NCBI RefSeq assembly: GCF_011761265.1
Contig: NZ_JAAOZB010000002.1
Location: forward strand, 992,001-1,056,000
Direction of reading: 5' to 3'
Origin: Microbacterium halimionae
Lineage (GTDB): Bacteria > Actinomycetota > Actinomycetes > Actinomycetales > Microbacteriaceae
Length of the DNA: 64,000 nucleotides
Part shown: piece by piece, positions 17,775 through 25,316 of the stretch
How the letters are laid out: each line of letters opens with the position of its first letter
Numbering within the stretch: position 1 is the first letter of the stretch
Program-made: the position numbers and the translations under genes
The notes under the pieces: model-generated
Databases searched by the model: none
What the model was told of the DNA's origin: nothing
Seen by the model: the letters and a program-made list of their open reading frames with translations, nothing else

Positions 17775-20700
17775 GAGGAACATCCAAACTCTGAGACGGC
17801 GAACCAGAAGCTGCCGACTACTAGCCCTACTACTATGCCAGCTCCTATGGACGCGCCGCCTGTGAACGCCGCGCCGGCTGCTGCGCTCCATATCACACCG
17901 TGGAGCACCCCCGCGATGCCAGCGGCAGCCGTGCATGCGGCTAGGCCGCTGGGATCGATCGAGTTGACCGGGTTACAGCCAGCATATTCGTACGGGTTAG
18001 CTTCTTGTCCACTTGGGTCCATCTGGGTGAAGCGACCTTGGGCGGTGTCATAGTAGCGAGCCCCGAGCTTGTAGATCCCCGCGCCGTCGTGGTGTTCGCC
18101 GATGTACCGGAGCGCGTTGTTGGTGATGACGGAGCTGGTGCTGGTGAATCGTGCTTCGCCGTACGGGCTGTAGGTGTAACCGCCGATCCAGGTGCCGGTG
18201 GCGCTGAAGAGGCCGGCAACCGATCCGAGCTGGTCGGCCACGTAGTAGTAGGAGGCGCTGGCGCGCATCCCCAGAGGTTCTCCCTCAGGGGAGCGGGTGT
18301 AGGTGTGCGTTGTTGATCCTGAGGTGCGTTGGGTCATCCCGAGTGGGCCGTTGGCGAATGTGGTGTTGCCGCGGCTCAGTCTGTCGGTGTTCCCGGTGCC
18401 GAAGTAGTCGGCACCGGTGCTCCCGAACGCTGTTGCTTCGCCACGGGGCCCGTAGGTGATGGTGGCTCCGGTGAGGCCGTTGCGGGTTTGGTTGCCGGCA
18501 GCGTCGTACGTCCAGCTTGTGCTCTGCCCGGTGGCAGAGGTCATTTGGTTGGCGTCGTTGTAGGTGTAGTCGATGGTGCCGGCGATTTGTCCGGTGGCGC
18601 CGGTTCGGGTCTGGGTGGTGCGGTTGCCGGCGTTGTCGTACCCGTATGACCAGGCCGCGGTGAGCGTTGACCCGTCTTTCTCTTCCGCGTTGGTGAGGCG
18701 GTTGCGGTTGTCGTAGCTGTAGGTGGTCACCGCGCCAGCTGTGATCCCTTCCTCCTTGTGGGAGGTGCGGGTTTGGATGTTGATCTGGTCGTCGCCTGAT
18801 CCGGGGGCGGCGTAGCTGTATCCGATGTCGACGGCGGTGGATCCGTCGGTGGCTTTCGCGGTGATTCGAATGGGGCGGCCGGACGCGTCACGGGTGGTGT
18901 CGGTGTGGGCGCCGGCGGGGTAGATGCGTTTGGTTTCGTTGCTGTTGTCGTCGTATTCCAGCAGCACGCATCCGGAGTTCGCGGCGGGGTTTCCGCTGCT
19001 GGGGCAGGTGCCGCCGGGTTCCCGGATCGAGGTCAGCTGGTTGGAGTCGTCGTAGGTGTAGGTGACGGTGCCGGCGCTGTCGGTGAAGGTAAGCATGTTC
19101 CCGACATCGTCGTAGGTGTACTCCTGCGCCGCGCCGATGTGGGGGCCGGTCTGGCGGGCCAATCTTCCCTGGCTGTCGTAGGTGTATTGCGCAGCGTTGG
19201 AGCTGTAGTCGGCGACGTACTCTTCGAGGCCGTTGGGGTAATAGGTCTTATAGATCGCCTGGTCGTTGGTGTGGGTGGTGAGTACCGGCCGGTCACGGAG
19301 GTCGTAAGAGTAGGAGGTTGTTAGCCCACGTCCGTCTGTGACGGATGTGACTCTGTTGAGGCTGTCGTAGCTGTAGGTCGTTTCGCCGAGGGGTGCGGGC
19401 GGGGTGACTTTGACGAGGAGGCCATCGTCGTAGGTGTACTGCGTGGTCTTGCCGTTGGCATCCGTGGCGGTGACGGGGTTGCCGTATCCCGAGGTTCCAC
19501 TGCCCGGTGCAGCGTAGGTGTAGGTGAATTCGTCGACGGGCGTCGTATCGCTGGTGTCTGTCTTCTTGATGATCTGCCCGTATTGGTCGTACTCGTACTG
19601 GGTGGTCGCTCCCGAAGCGGAAACGCTGCACTTGATCTGGTAGGTGGTGCCGGTGTCGGGGGCGTTGCAATCCGGTCCGAGCGCGTAAATGGCGGCGGAA
19701 GCAGCACCGGTGGGTAGCTGGGCTCCCGTGCGGTTTCCGGTCTGGTCATAGGTGTAGGTCGTGGTGTGCGATGCGAGGGCATCGGTCGTCGTTGCGATGG
19801 CGTTGTCGGCCGTCCATGTTTGGCTTCGCTCTCGGCCGAGAGCATCCTTCGTGGCGGTTACGCGGCCTTGACTATCGATCGCGTATGTCGAGGTATGTCC
19901 GTTCGCGTCGGTAACTTCTGTAGAACCGGGCAGGTACTCGAACGTCGTGACAATCTGAGGCTCTTGGGTCACAGTTGTGATTCGCCCAGACGAGTCGTAT
20001 TCAAAGGTGATCGTGGAAGTGTCCGAAGCGGCGCCAGGAAACTCGATCGAAGCGAGGTACTCGTAGCTGTAGGTGTACGTCGTTTCCTCACCGTCAGCCG
20101 CGGTTACGCCCATGAGCGGACCGAGGTAGCCGCGCGAACCGCCATAGTGATACTGGACCTCCCGACCGCCACTTTCTGCCCAGTAGGGATCCGATCCATC
20201 GCGATTCGAGTTAGCGCCGTGTAGCGAGACGCTTGCACCTGACGGGTTCGAGAAGTACTCAATCCCGCCGGACGCACTGGAGCGCGTCCGTACTTCTTCG
20301 CCGGCACGGTTGTCTTCGTGAGCGAGGCGCCCGGTGGACGAAAAGACGGACTCGGTTCCGGTTTCATGCTCGGTGAGGGTGTACCACTCTCCATCGAAAG
20401 TCAGAGACATGCGGGAACCCGACGGCGAGGAGTACTGGGTGATGCCGTTTCCGTCGACCGGTTCCTGTTCGAACGAGTACCTTGCCCCGTTCACTGCGTT
20501 GTAGATCACGTGGTCAGATTCGATCGTGAGCCCCTCATCGAGGAGAGAGTTCCGCCACACATTCGAGCTGCCAGCTGGGGCGAAGCTGTTGAACCAGCGA
20601 TCCATCCGCACCTCCGTCCCTGCGGCGCTCACTCGGAAGTCGTTCTCTTTCACAAGAAGGTTGCCGTTGGCAATGTTCACGCGCGCTGTCGAATACGGAG

Positions 20701-21061
20701 TCAAAGAAAAGTCCTGAAACGTAAACCACGGCTTCTCACCGATGCCCGGTGCCCCGGCAAGAGGCGGATCGCCGTCGTAGGGCGGGCTCGAAAACGATCT
20801 AGCCCGAGGCTGCTCGCGGAGCTCTGGTGAGGGGGACCACGGCAGTAACCAACTTGCTTCGGTTTCCTCCCGGGTGGGAAGTTCCTCGTTAAGACCCTCA
20901 GCCGGGACCCACACAGATGCCTTCGCTGCGGCTGCGATATGTTCGATATCCAGGTTCGACTCAGCTCGAGCCGGTGGCGGTGCTATGACGCTTCCGACAA
21001 AGACTGACGTGATAGCAGCGATTCCAAGAGCAGCGGAGCTTAAACGCAACGGAGCATCCAA
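17771..21061 (-). CDS. Secreted RHS/YD-repeat protein with hydrophobic C-terminal tip
   Basis: 1096 residues. A Sec signal peptide is seen at the N-terminus (SSAALGIAAITSVFVGSVIA, likely cut after ARA near 33). Next come a conserved N-terminal segment (NIANGNLLVKENDFRVS), many YD repeats (TYTYDxxGxxT, about 300-900) and the RHS-associated core (GIYKLGARYYDTAQGRFTQ ending in IDPSGL near 1041). The last 55 residues are a variable tip: hydrophobic, glycine-rich (GAAFTGGASIGAGIVVGLVV) with a cysteine at each end. RHS shells enclose and deliver their C-terminal toxins. The TTG start lacks a ribosome site and is uncertain; the true start may be elsewhere. Confidence 0.85.
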   Translation of the reverse strand: MDAPLRLSSAALGIAAITSVFVGSVIAPPPARAESNLDIEHIAAAAKASVWVPAEGLNEELPTREETEASWLLPWSPSPELREQPRARSFSSPPYDGDPPLAGAPGIGEKPWFTFQDFSLTPYSTARVNIANGNLLVKENDFRVSAAGTEVRMDRWFNSFAPAGSSNVWRNSLLDEGLTIESDHVIYNAVNGARYSFEQEPVDGNGITQYSSPSGSRMSLTFDGEWYTLTEHETGTESVFSSTGRLAHEDNRAGEEVRTRSSASGGIEYFSNPSGASVSLHGANSNRDGSDPYWAESGGREVQYHYGGSRGYLGPLMGVTAADGEETTYTYSYEYLASIEFPGAASDTSTITFEYDSSGRITTVTQEPQIVTTFEYLPGSTEVTDANGHTSTYAIDSQGRVTATKDALGRERSQTWTADNAIATTTDALASHTTTYTYDQTGNRTGAQLPTGAASAAIYALGPDCNAPDTGTTYQIKCSVSASGATTQYEYDQYGQIIKKTDTSDTTPVDEFTYTYAAPGSGTSGYGNPVTATDANGKTTQYTYDDGLLVKVTPPAPLGETTYSYDSLNRVTSVTDGRGLTTSYSYDLRDRPVLTTHTNDQAIYKTYYPNGLEEYVADYSSNAAQYTYDSQGRLARQTGPHIGAAQEYTYDDVGNMLTFTDSAGTVTYTYDDSNQLTSIREPGGTCPSSGNPAANSGCVLLEYDDNSNETKRIYPAGAHTDTTRDASGRPIRITAKATDGSTAVDIGYSYAAPGSGDDQINIQTRTSHKEEGITAGAVTTYSYDNRNRLTNAEEKDGSTLTAAWSYGYDNAGNRTTQTRTGATGQIAGTIDYTYNDANQMTSATGQSTSWTYDAAGNQTRNGLTGATITYGPRGEATAFGSTGADYFGTGNTDRLSRGNTTFANGPLGMTQRTSGSTTHTYTRSPEGEPLGMRASASYYYVADQLGSVAGLFSATGTWIGGYTYSPYGEARFTSTSSVITNNALRYIGEHHDGAGIYKLGARYYDTAQGRFTQMDPSGQEANPYEYAGCNPVNSIDPSGLAACTAAAGIAGVLHGVIWSAAAGAAFTGGASIGAGIVVGLVVGSFWFAVSEFGCSS

Positions 21062-21284
21062 TCGGGGGAGCGTGGAGGTGGAACGACATCCACCCGGCGC
21101 TTGCCCGGCGGAAGGTCTTTAACCCAAGCAACCACAAACCCCCAAGCCTCACAGTGAACACTCAGTAAACAGTGTCCCGCGTCAAGGAGTTGGCAGGATT
21201 TCTTCCGTTTCAAAGGTGGGGTGGTGGCAACTGGACCCCTGGACCAGGCCCTCGAACGTCTCTGCATCTCCGCCGCGAACCCCA

Positions 21285-22522
21285 CTAGCGAAACACCTGG
21301 ATTGGAGGGCACAAAAGGTCGGCGTCATAGATCAGCCCGCCGAGGTTGATGCCGTAGGGCTGCACCGTCCGCCAGACCAGGGGCAGCAGGGCAATGCGGT
21401 CGTCCCTGCCTAGGCTTACGGGCACGTGCGGTGCGACGGCGGAGAGCGCGGAATACATCTGATTGGGGGAGAGCTTGGAGTGGGGCATTCCCGGCAGGCG
21501 CAGACCCAATTGTGGCGTCGTCTGTCAATGCAGGATCACCCAAAGATCTAGTAGCAGCTGCACCTCGGAAAGCGTCCATACTGCTTCCGCGCGCGGGTCA
21601 TCACCGCGATTTGAAATGGTGCCACCTGTGTAGCCAGCAAAATACTGGACAAAGCCCTCACGGATTCGTTTGAATCCACTCTCTACATGTGGTTTGTCGG
21701 TGCCCTGCTTTGGGTTGGCACGGGTTTGAGATATTTCCAGTCGCTCGCATGCAGCGGTGAAGGTGGACCCGATGAACACCTTGCCGCGGTCCACCGTCAC
21801 TGACTCAGGGACGATGAGAGATGGCACCAATATCCACTGATTTTGCCGCGCTCGGATGCAGGAGCGTCGCACCAATCGTTCCTGTGGCGATATCAATGGC
21901 GTAGGTGAGTTCTGGGCGTTCGATGCGCCCATCGGGCATTTAGACGAACAGATCGAGCGGCGTTGCGTCTATTTCGACAACCTCACCCGGACGTGAGGGC
22001 GCGAGCGGATGGAAGGTTCGGTCAGGTCTCGCGGCCATTGACCGACCTGTAGTTGCTGCACCAAAAGTCCCACGCTTTCGATCCAGTTGCTCGAGCAATC
22101 GATACATCGTGCGCTGCGGGCAGCGGTATGTCACGTTGCGATGCTTCCCATTGAACGCGCGCAATCGTTCTGGACATCGTCCCCGTTGAAGTGGCTTGCT
22201 GAGATTCCAACTCCGCCTCAATAAGGTCGCTGACCCGCGGATCGGTCTTTACCTCTCGAATAGTGCGTGTCTTTCGCGAATCTGCGAGACCGGCTACTCC
22301 CGCAGCTCGGTACGCGGCGAGGTACCGATAGACCTGTCGCTGACTGACACAAATATTGAGCTGGTCGTTAAGCCTGCGCTGAATGCGAGCGGCGCGCTCC
22401 AGGCCATCATTCGTGGGGTCCGCGTCCACGGCATCTATAACACTTGCAATCGAAACGCACCTGGCCTGCAGGGCAGGGGAGTACCTCGCTATTTCGGCGA
22501 GCGGAGAAAGATCTATGTTCAT
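21285..22522 (-). pseudogene. TnsB-like DDE transposase, broken
   Basis: Pieces in order: N-terminal helix-turn-helix part (22522 to about 22160, ISVSQRQ-type QVYRYLAAYRAAGVAGLAD), then in another frame RTMYRLLEQLDRKRGTFGAAT and PGEVVEIDATPLDLFV, an in-frame TAA near 21940, IERPELTYAIDIATGTIGATL, a shift near 21830, VTVDRGKVFIGSTF and TDKPHVESGFKRIREGF, and after another shift LSPNQMYSALSAVAPHVPV and WRTVQPYGINL. At least four lesions. Its ATG overlaps the tnsA-like stop by four bases, as in intact tnsAB pairs. Confidence 0.75.
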
Positions 22523-23250
22523 GCTGCGCGCACCAGGGATACGTCGGAGATGAACTCGGCTCTGTCGATGAGCTCAACTTTGCGCCGCCACATTTGGGAG
22601 TAAAAGTTCGCGCGGATCGCGGACAGATCTTTGTCGGTTATCGCAGCAGCACACTTCACCGCCTCGAGAAGTGGCATCGGCGTCAAACATGACCCGCGTA
22701 CCTCTTCCTCAACTTCGCCTGGCAGGCGGAAGCGACTGAACTGATAACCTGCCAACCATCTGACGAGGCGAAGCTCAGCTTTGGCTGGCAGATCGAGGAT
22801 TGCGACATTTACACCGCTGCCCGCAAGGATGCCGGCGAGCTCGGAGGAACGGTCGTGATCTGCGGTCTTGAAGAGAACGACGCGGATACCCTCGCTGTTC
22901 TGGAAGAGCAGCCAAGGCCGAAGCAGGGGAGTGCGCATGGTTCGCGCTGAGACGAAGACTGCAGGATCGCGCACGAGCACAGTCACGTCTTCTTGGTAGT
23001 CGAGGATCGTCAGCACATCTCGTTCCCATGCTGACGCGAAAGCGACATGATGGCCCATTCGCGCAAACCACCAACGGCCTTCGTAGGACTGCTTGCCGCG
23101 CCAAGAAGATATCCCAACGACGGGCACCAGAAATTCGGTGGAGATCGCCGAGAACTCAGAGACGCCCAGATTCACCGGCGCTCGGTCTCCGTCACGTCGG
23201 TAGACCACCCTGGGCTCGGCCATCAGACTGTAAACATCCACGCGTGCCAC
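22519..23250 (-). CDS. TnsA-like transposase endonuclease subunit, probably inactive
   Basis: 243 residues, open throughout. The segment SWRGKQSYEGRWWFARMGHHV, then ASAWERDVLTILDYQEDVTVL, follows the actinobacterial TnsA-like pattern (Arg-Tyr-Gly-rich strand, then SxxExxxLxxLDxxxxVxxI). The TnsA nuclease triad needs Glu, Asp and a Lys segment: the Glu is kept in SAWERD, the usual PDF aspartate is replaced (RPWLLF), and VDVK has become VLFK. It ends in a four-base overlap with tnsB. Family assignment is by pattern only. Confidence 0.6.
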   Translation of the reverse strand: MARVDVYSLMAEPRVVYRRDGDRAPVNLGVSEFSAISTEFLVPVVGISSWRGKQSYEGRWWFARMGHHVAFASAWERDVLTILDYQEDVTVLVRDPAVFVSARTMRTPLLRPWLLFQNSEGIRVVLFKTADHDRSSELAGILAGSGVNVAILDLPAKAELRLVRWLAGYQFSRFRLPGEVEEEVRGSCLTPMPLLEAVKCAAAITDKDLSAIRANFYSQMWRRKVELIDRAEFISDVSLVRAA

Positions 23251-23308
23251 CTCGTCCCTTGACCCTCAAACCGCCTCTCTGGTGAAGCATCGCGAATGAT
23301 CCCAGGCA

Positions 23309-23326
23309 TGACAAGTGAGATGGCAC
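23309..23326 (+). repeat. Putative TnsB-binding repeat 1
   Basis: TGACAAGTGAGATGGCAC; fits the pattern TGMCA-n6-ATGGC. Confidence 0.4.
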
Positions 23327-23418
23327 AACTGATCCGAGACTGGGCAATAGTTCTTCTAACCAGGCATTATTCGCTAGACCGACTGCGCCGATAAAAACGA
23401 TTTGGCGCGAACACCGAC

Positions 23419-23436
23419 TGCCACATCAAATGGCAG
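23419..23436 (+). repeat. Putative TnsB-binding repeat 2
   Basis: TGCCACATCAAATGGCAG; 15 of 18 bases equal repeat 3. Confidence 0.45.
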
Positions 23437-23467
23437 AGATGCCTCGAATCAGACCGTTTCCGTAGAT

Positions 23468-23485
23468 TGACACATGCAATGGCAG
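23468..23485 (+). repeat. Putative TnsB-binding repeat 3
   Basis: TGACACATGCAATGGCAG; three bases before the end motif at 23489. Confidence 0.45.
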
Positions 23486-23488
23486 GAA

Positions 23489-23513
23489 TGACATTTCTAA
23501 TGGCGACGGGCAA
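23489..23513 (+). repeat. Right copy of island end motif (putative TnsB site)
   Basis: Reads TGACA, TTTCTAATGGC, then GACGGGCAA; matches the inverted copy at 15329-15353 at 23 of 25 bases. Its first half also fits the TGMCA-n6-ATGGC repeat. Confidence 0.55.
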
Positions 23514-23555
23514 CACTCGTGCGGGAGGGTAGTAGCCCCCTTTCCATGAACTGAC

Positions 23556-23569
23556 ATAATGCGCATTAT
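23556..23569. repeat. 14-base perfect palindrome upstream of kinase
   Basis: ATAATGCGCATTAT, 127 bases before the kinase start. It may be an operator or part of the transposon end. Confidence 0.4.
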
Positions 23570-23607
23570 CGGCAATCAGCTATTTGCCAAGGAAGTTTGG
23601 TCGATGG

Positions 23608-23637
23608 AATGACAACAGTGTCAATGACAACACTGTT
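23608..23637. repeat. Tandem 15-base repeat with inverted arms upstream of kinase
   Basis: Two adjacent units beginning AATGACAACA (23608-23622 and 23623-23637). Inside, ACAGTG and CACTGT form a perfect inverted pair around a 10-base spacer. Confidence 0.5.
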
Positions 23638-23682
23638 TCGGACCGCACGCGCAACCCCACCCACGCAAGCCACCGCCTTGAA

Positions 23683-23688
23683 TAAAAT
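23683..23688 (+). promoter_or_regulatory. Putative leaderless -10 hexamer for the kinase
   Basis: TAAAAT seven bases before the GTG at 23696. Confidence 0.45.
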
Positions 23689-23695
23689 TTGAGGC

Positions 23696-24808
23696 GTGAG
23701 TGCACCTACGCAGCCCGAATCGAGCAAAACGGTTCTCGGCGATCGCTTTTTGCTTGCAGAGCTTTTGGGTTCGGGCGGGTCCGGCCGAGTGTTTGCCGCC
23801 ACTGATCTACAGCTTGAACGCCGTGTCGCGGTGAAGGTATTTTCTCCCGCAATTGTTTCTGGCACAGATGGAGTGCGAGCGCGCAAAGAGACAACAATTC
23901 TCGCGGGGCTCTCACATCCGGCGCTCGTGACGCTTCACGATGCTCAACTCGAGCATGACCCGCCCTACATCGTCATGCAGCTCATTGACGGCCCAACACT
24001 CTCAGATGCCATCGCAAACGGTGAGTTTTCCACGAAGCTCGCTCGCGCAGTTGCGATAAACGTGGCGGGCGCGCTGGAGGTAGTTCACTCTTCGGGAATC
24101 GTGCACCGAGATATTAAGCCATCGAACATCCTTCTGAGTCGGACCGAGGACGGCCATCGACCAGTGCTCGCAGACTTCGGTATCGCGGTCGAAATGGATG
24201 CGACTCGTATCACTCAACCTGGCGTAACGATCGGTACTGCGGCGTACCTTAGCCCCGAGCAGGTAAAGGGCTACTCCCCCTCTCCCGCCGGCGATATTTA
24301 CTCACTCGGCCTTGTACTGATCGAAGCACTGACAGGAGAGCGCGCTTTTCCTAGCGCATCAGCACACGCAACAATGTTGGCCCGCCTTGACACAGATCCT
24401 TCGCTCCCGCAGGACCTCCCCGAAGGCTGGCGAGCGATGCTCACAGCAATGACAGCCGCGAGGCCAGAACAACGGCCGAGCGGTCGCCAAGTCGTCGAAA
24501 TGGCTAAGTCACTTTCCCAAGATGCATACTCCCCCCAGCAGGCGACGGCGAGCACAGCGAAACTTACCAAGCCGATGCCTTCTTCACCCGCGACGCTTCG
24601 ATCTGCCAAGAGCCGCAAGCCGGCGCGGCGAGTTATCGCGAGCATCTCGTTTGGGGTAGCCGCAGTTGTGGTCGCAGTCATCGTCGTTGCGAGCGTTAAT
24701 CTCAATCAGCCGGCAGCTGCACAGCCATCCCCGGCGCCCACACTGCCTGCGCTCGAAGAACCGCTGCAATCACATTTGCAAGAACTTCTGGATGCGGTGA
24801 CGCCATGA
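23696..24808 (+). CDS. Serine/threonine protein kinase, membrane-anchored
   Basis: 370 residues. Kinase domain about 15-275: glycine loop LLGSGGSGRVFAA, lysine in VAVKVF, catalytic loop HRDIKPSN (about 136), DFG (about 161) and GTAAYLSPEQ. A linker and one membrane helix follow (ISFGVAAVVVAVIVVASVNL, about 313-334), then only about 35 extracellular residues, with no PASTA repeats. It is therefore not a PknB of the division cluster. Overlaps the lipoprotein gene by four bases (ATGA), so the two probably act together at the membrane. Confidence 0.92.
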   Translation: MSAPTQPESSKTVLGDRFLLAELLGSGGSGRVFAATDLQLERRVAVKVFSPAIVSGTDGVRARKETTILAGLSHPALVTLHDAQLEHDPPYIVMQLIDGPTLSDAIANGEFSTKLARAVAINVAGALEVVHSSGIVHRDIKPSNILLSRTEDGHRPVLADFGIAVEMDATRITQPGVTIGTAAYLSPEQVKGYSPSPAGDIYSLGLVLIEALTGERAFPSASAHATMLARLDTDPSLPQDLPEGWRAMLTAMTAARPEQRPSGRQVVEMAKSLSQDAYSPQQATASTAKLTKPMPSSPATLRSAKSRKPARRVIASISFGVAAVVVAVIVVASVNLNQPAAAQPSPAPTLPALEEPLQSHLQELLDAVTP

Positions 24809-25287
24809 CTTCAGGTAATTTTTCCGCACGTTCGATGGGCCTGACCGCGGCGCTTCTCCTCGGCATACTTCTGCTTTCAGGATGTCAGGCAGCGTCAGAT
24901 CCAGATGGCACAGCAGAGAGTGATGCTTTGCAGTCCCTTGTCGTCGACGCCGCCGATGCCTCCGCGGTAGGCGACTATGAAACAGCACTCGGCATCCTCG
25001 ACGAGGTCACAGCGACAGCCGAGGCTCAGTCTTCATCGGGATCTATCGAGGTCGACGAGCTGACGCGCATCACGACCGCGGTACAAGTCGTCAGAGACGA
25101 TATCGCGACTCTCCTGGCGGCGGAGGTTGCGGAGCAAGAAGCGATCACACCCTCGGAATCGCCGGTTGCCACCGAACAGACCGACTCCAACGAGTCGAAT
25201 CAAAACATGAATGACTCAACAGAGAACTCTTCCAACGGCAAAGCGAAGGGAAAAGATAAAGAGAAGAGCAATAAGAAGGGCAAATAG
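24805..25287 (+). CDS. Lipoprotein encoded with the kinase
   Basis: 160 residues. A lipoprotein signal ends in the lipobox LLSGC (C27), so it is anchored outside the membrane. The middle part is helical and acidic (DAADASAVGDYETALGILDE), the end is Asn/Ser-rich and finishes in a very basic tail (KAKGKDKEKSNKKGK). No family recognised. The four-base overlap with the kinase suggests a joint role, for example ligand sensing or being a substrate of the kinase; this is inference. Confidence 0.85.
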   Translation: MTSGNFSARSMGLTAALLLGILLLSGCQAASDPDGTAESDALQSLVVDAADASAVGDYETALGILDEVTATAEAQSSSGSIEVDELTRITTAVQVVRDDIATLLAAEVAEQEAITPSESPVATEQTDSNESNQNMNDSTENSSNGKAKGKDKEKSNKKGK

Positions 25288-25304
25288 CGCGGCAGGCAAC
25301 GCCC

Positions 25305-25310
25305 TAGGCT
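25305..25310 (+). promoter_or_regulatory. Putative leaderless -10 hexamer for the AEC transporter gene
   Basis: TAGGCT six bases before the ATG at 25317. Confidence 0.5.
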
Positions 25311-25316
25311 CGGTAG

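Larger units (their letters stand above)
15329..23513. mobile_element. Decayed Tn7-like (TnsA/TnsB) element carrying an RHS tip array
   Basis: Limits are set by two outward-facing copies of a 25-base motif (15329-15353 minus, 23489-23513 plus) that match at 23 positions. Inside are a TnsA-like gene and a broken tnsB-like gene next to the right side, as in Tn7-type elements, then RHS cargo and IS3 remnants. No tnsC is seen. Flanks are gntR and a kinase gene, both ordinary chromosomal genes. No target duplication was found, so the true termini may lie further out (up to about 23640 on the right). Confidence 0.5.
23251..23695. other. Gene-free stretch between tnsA-like gene and kinase (transposon end and kinase promoter region)
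   Basis: 445 bases with no coding frame I can support. The left two thirds hold four related copies of a TGMCA-n6-ATGGC motif (putative TnsB sites). The right third has a 14-base palindrome, a tandem repeat, and the kinase -10 box. Confidence 0.6.

Noticed and set aside
17775..17936. N-terminal extension of the tip partner to 17936
   Set aside because: It would be read from within the rhs tip in another frame and is Arg/His/Ser rich; the ATGA overlap at 17774 is the better start.
18005..20100. Short regularly spaced repeats suggesting a CRISPR array
   Set aside because: The repeats code for the YD motif of the RHS protein, vary in length and sequence, and have no constant repeat with unique spacers.
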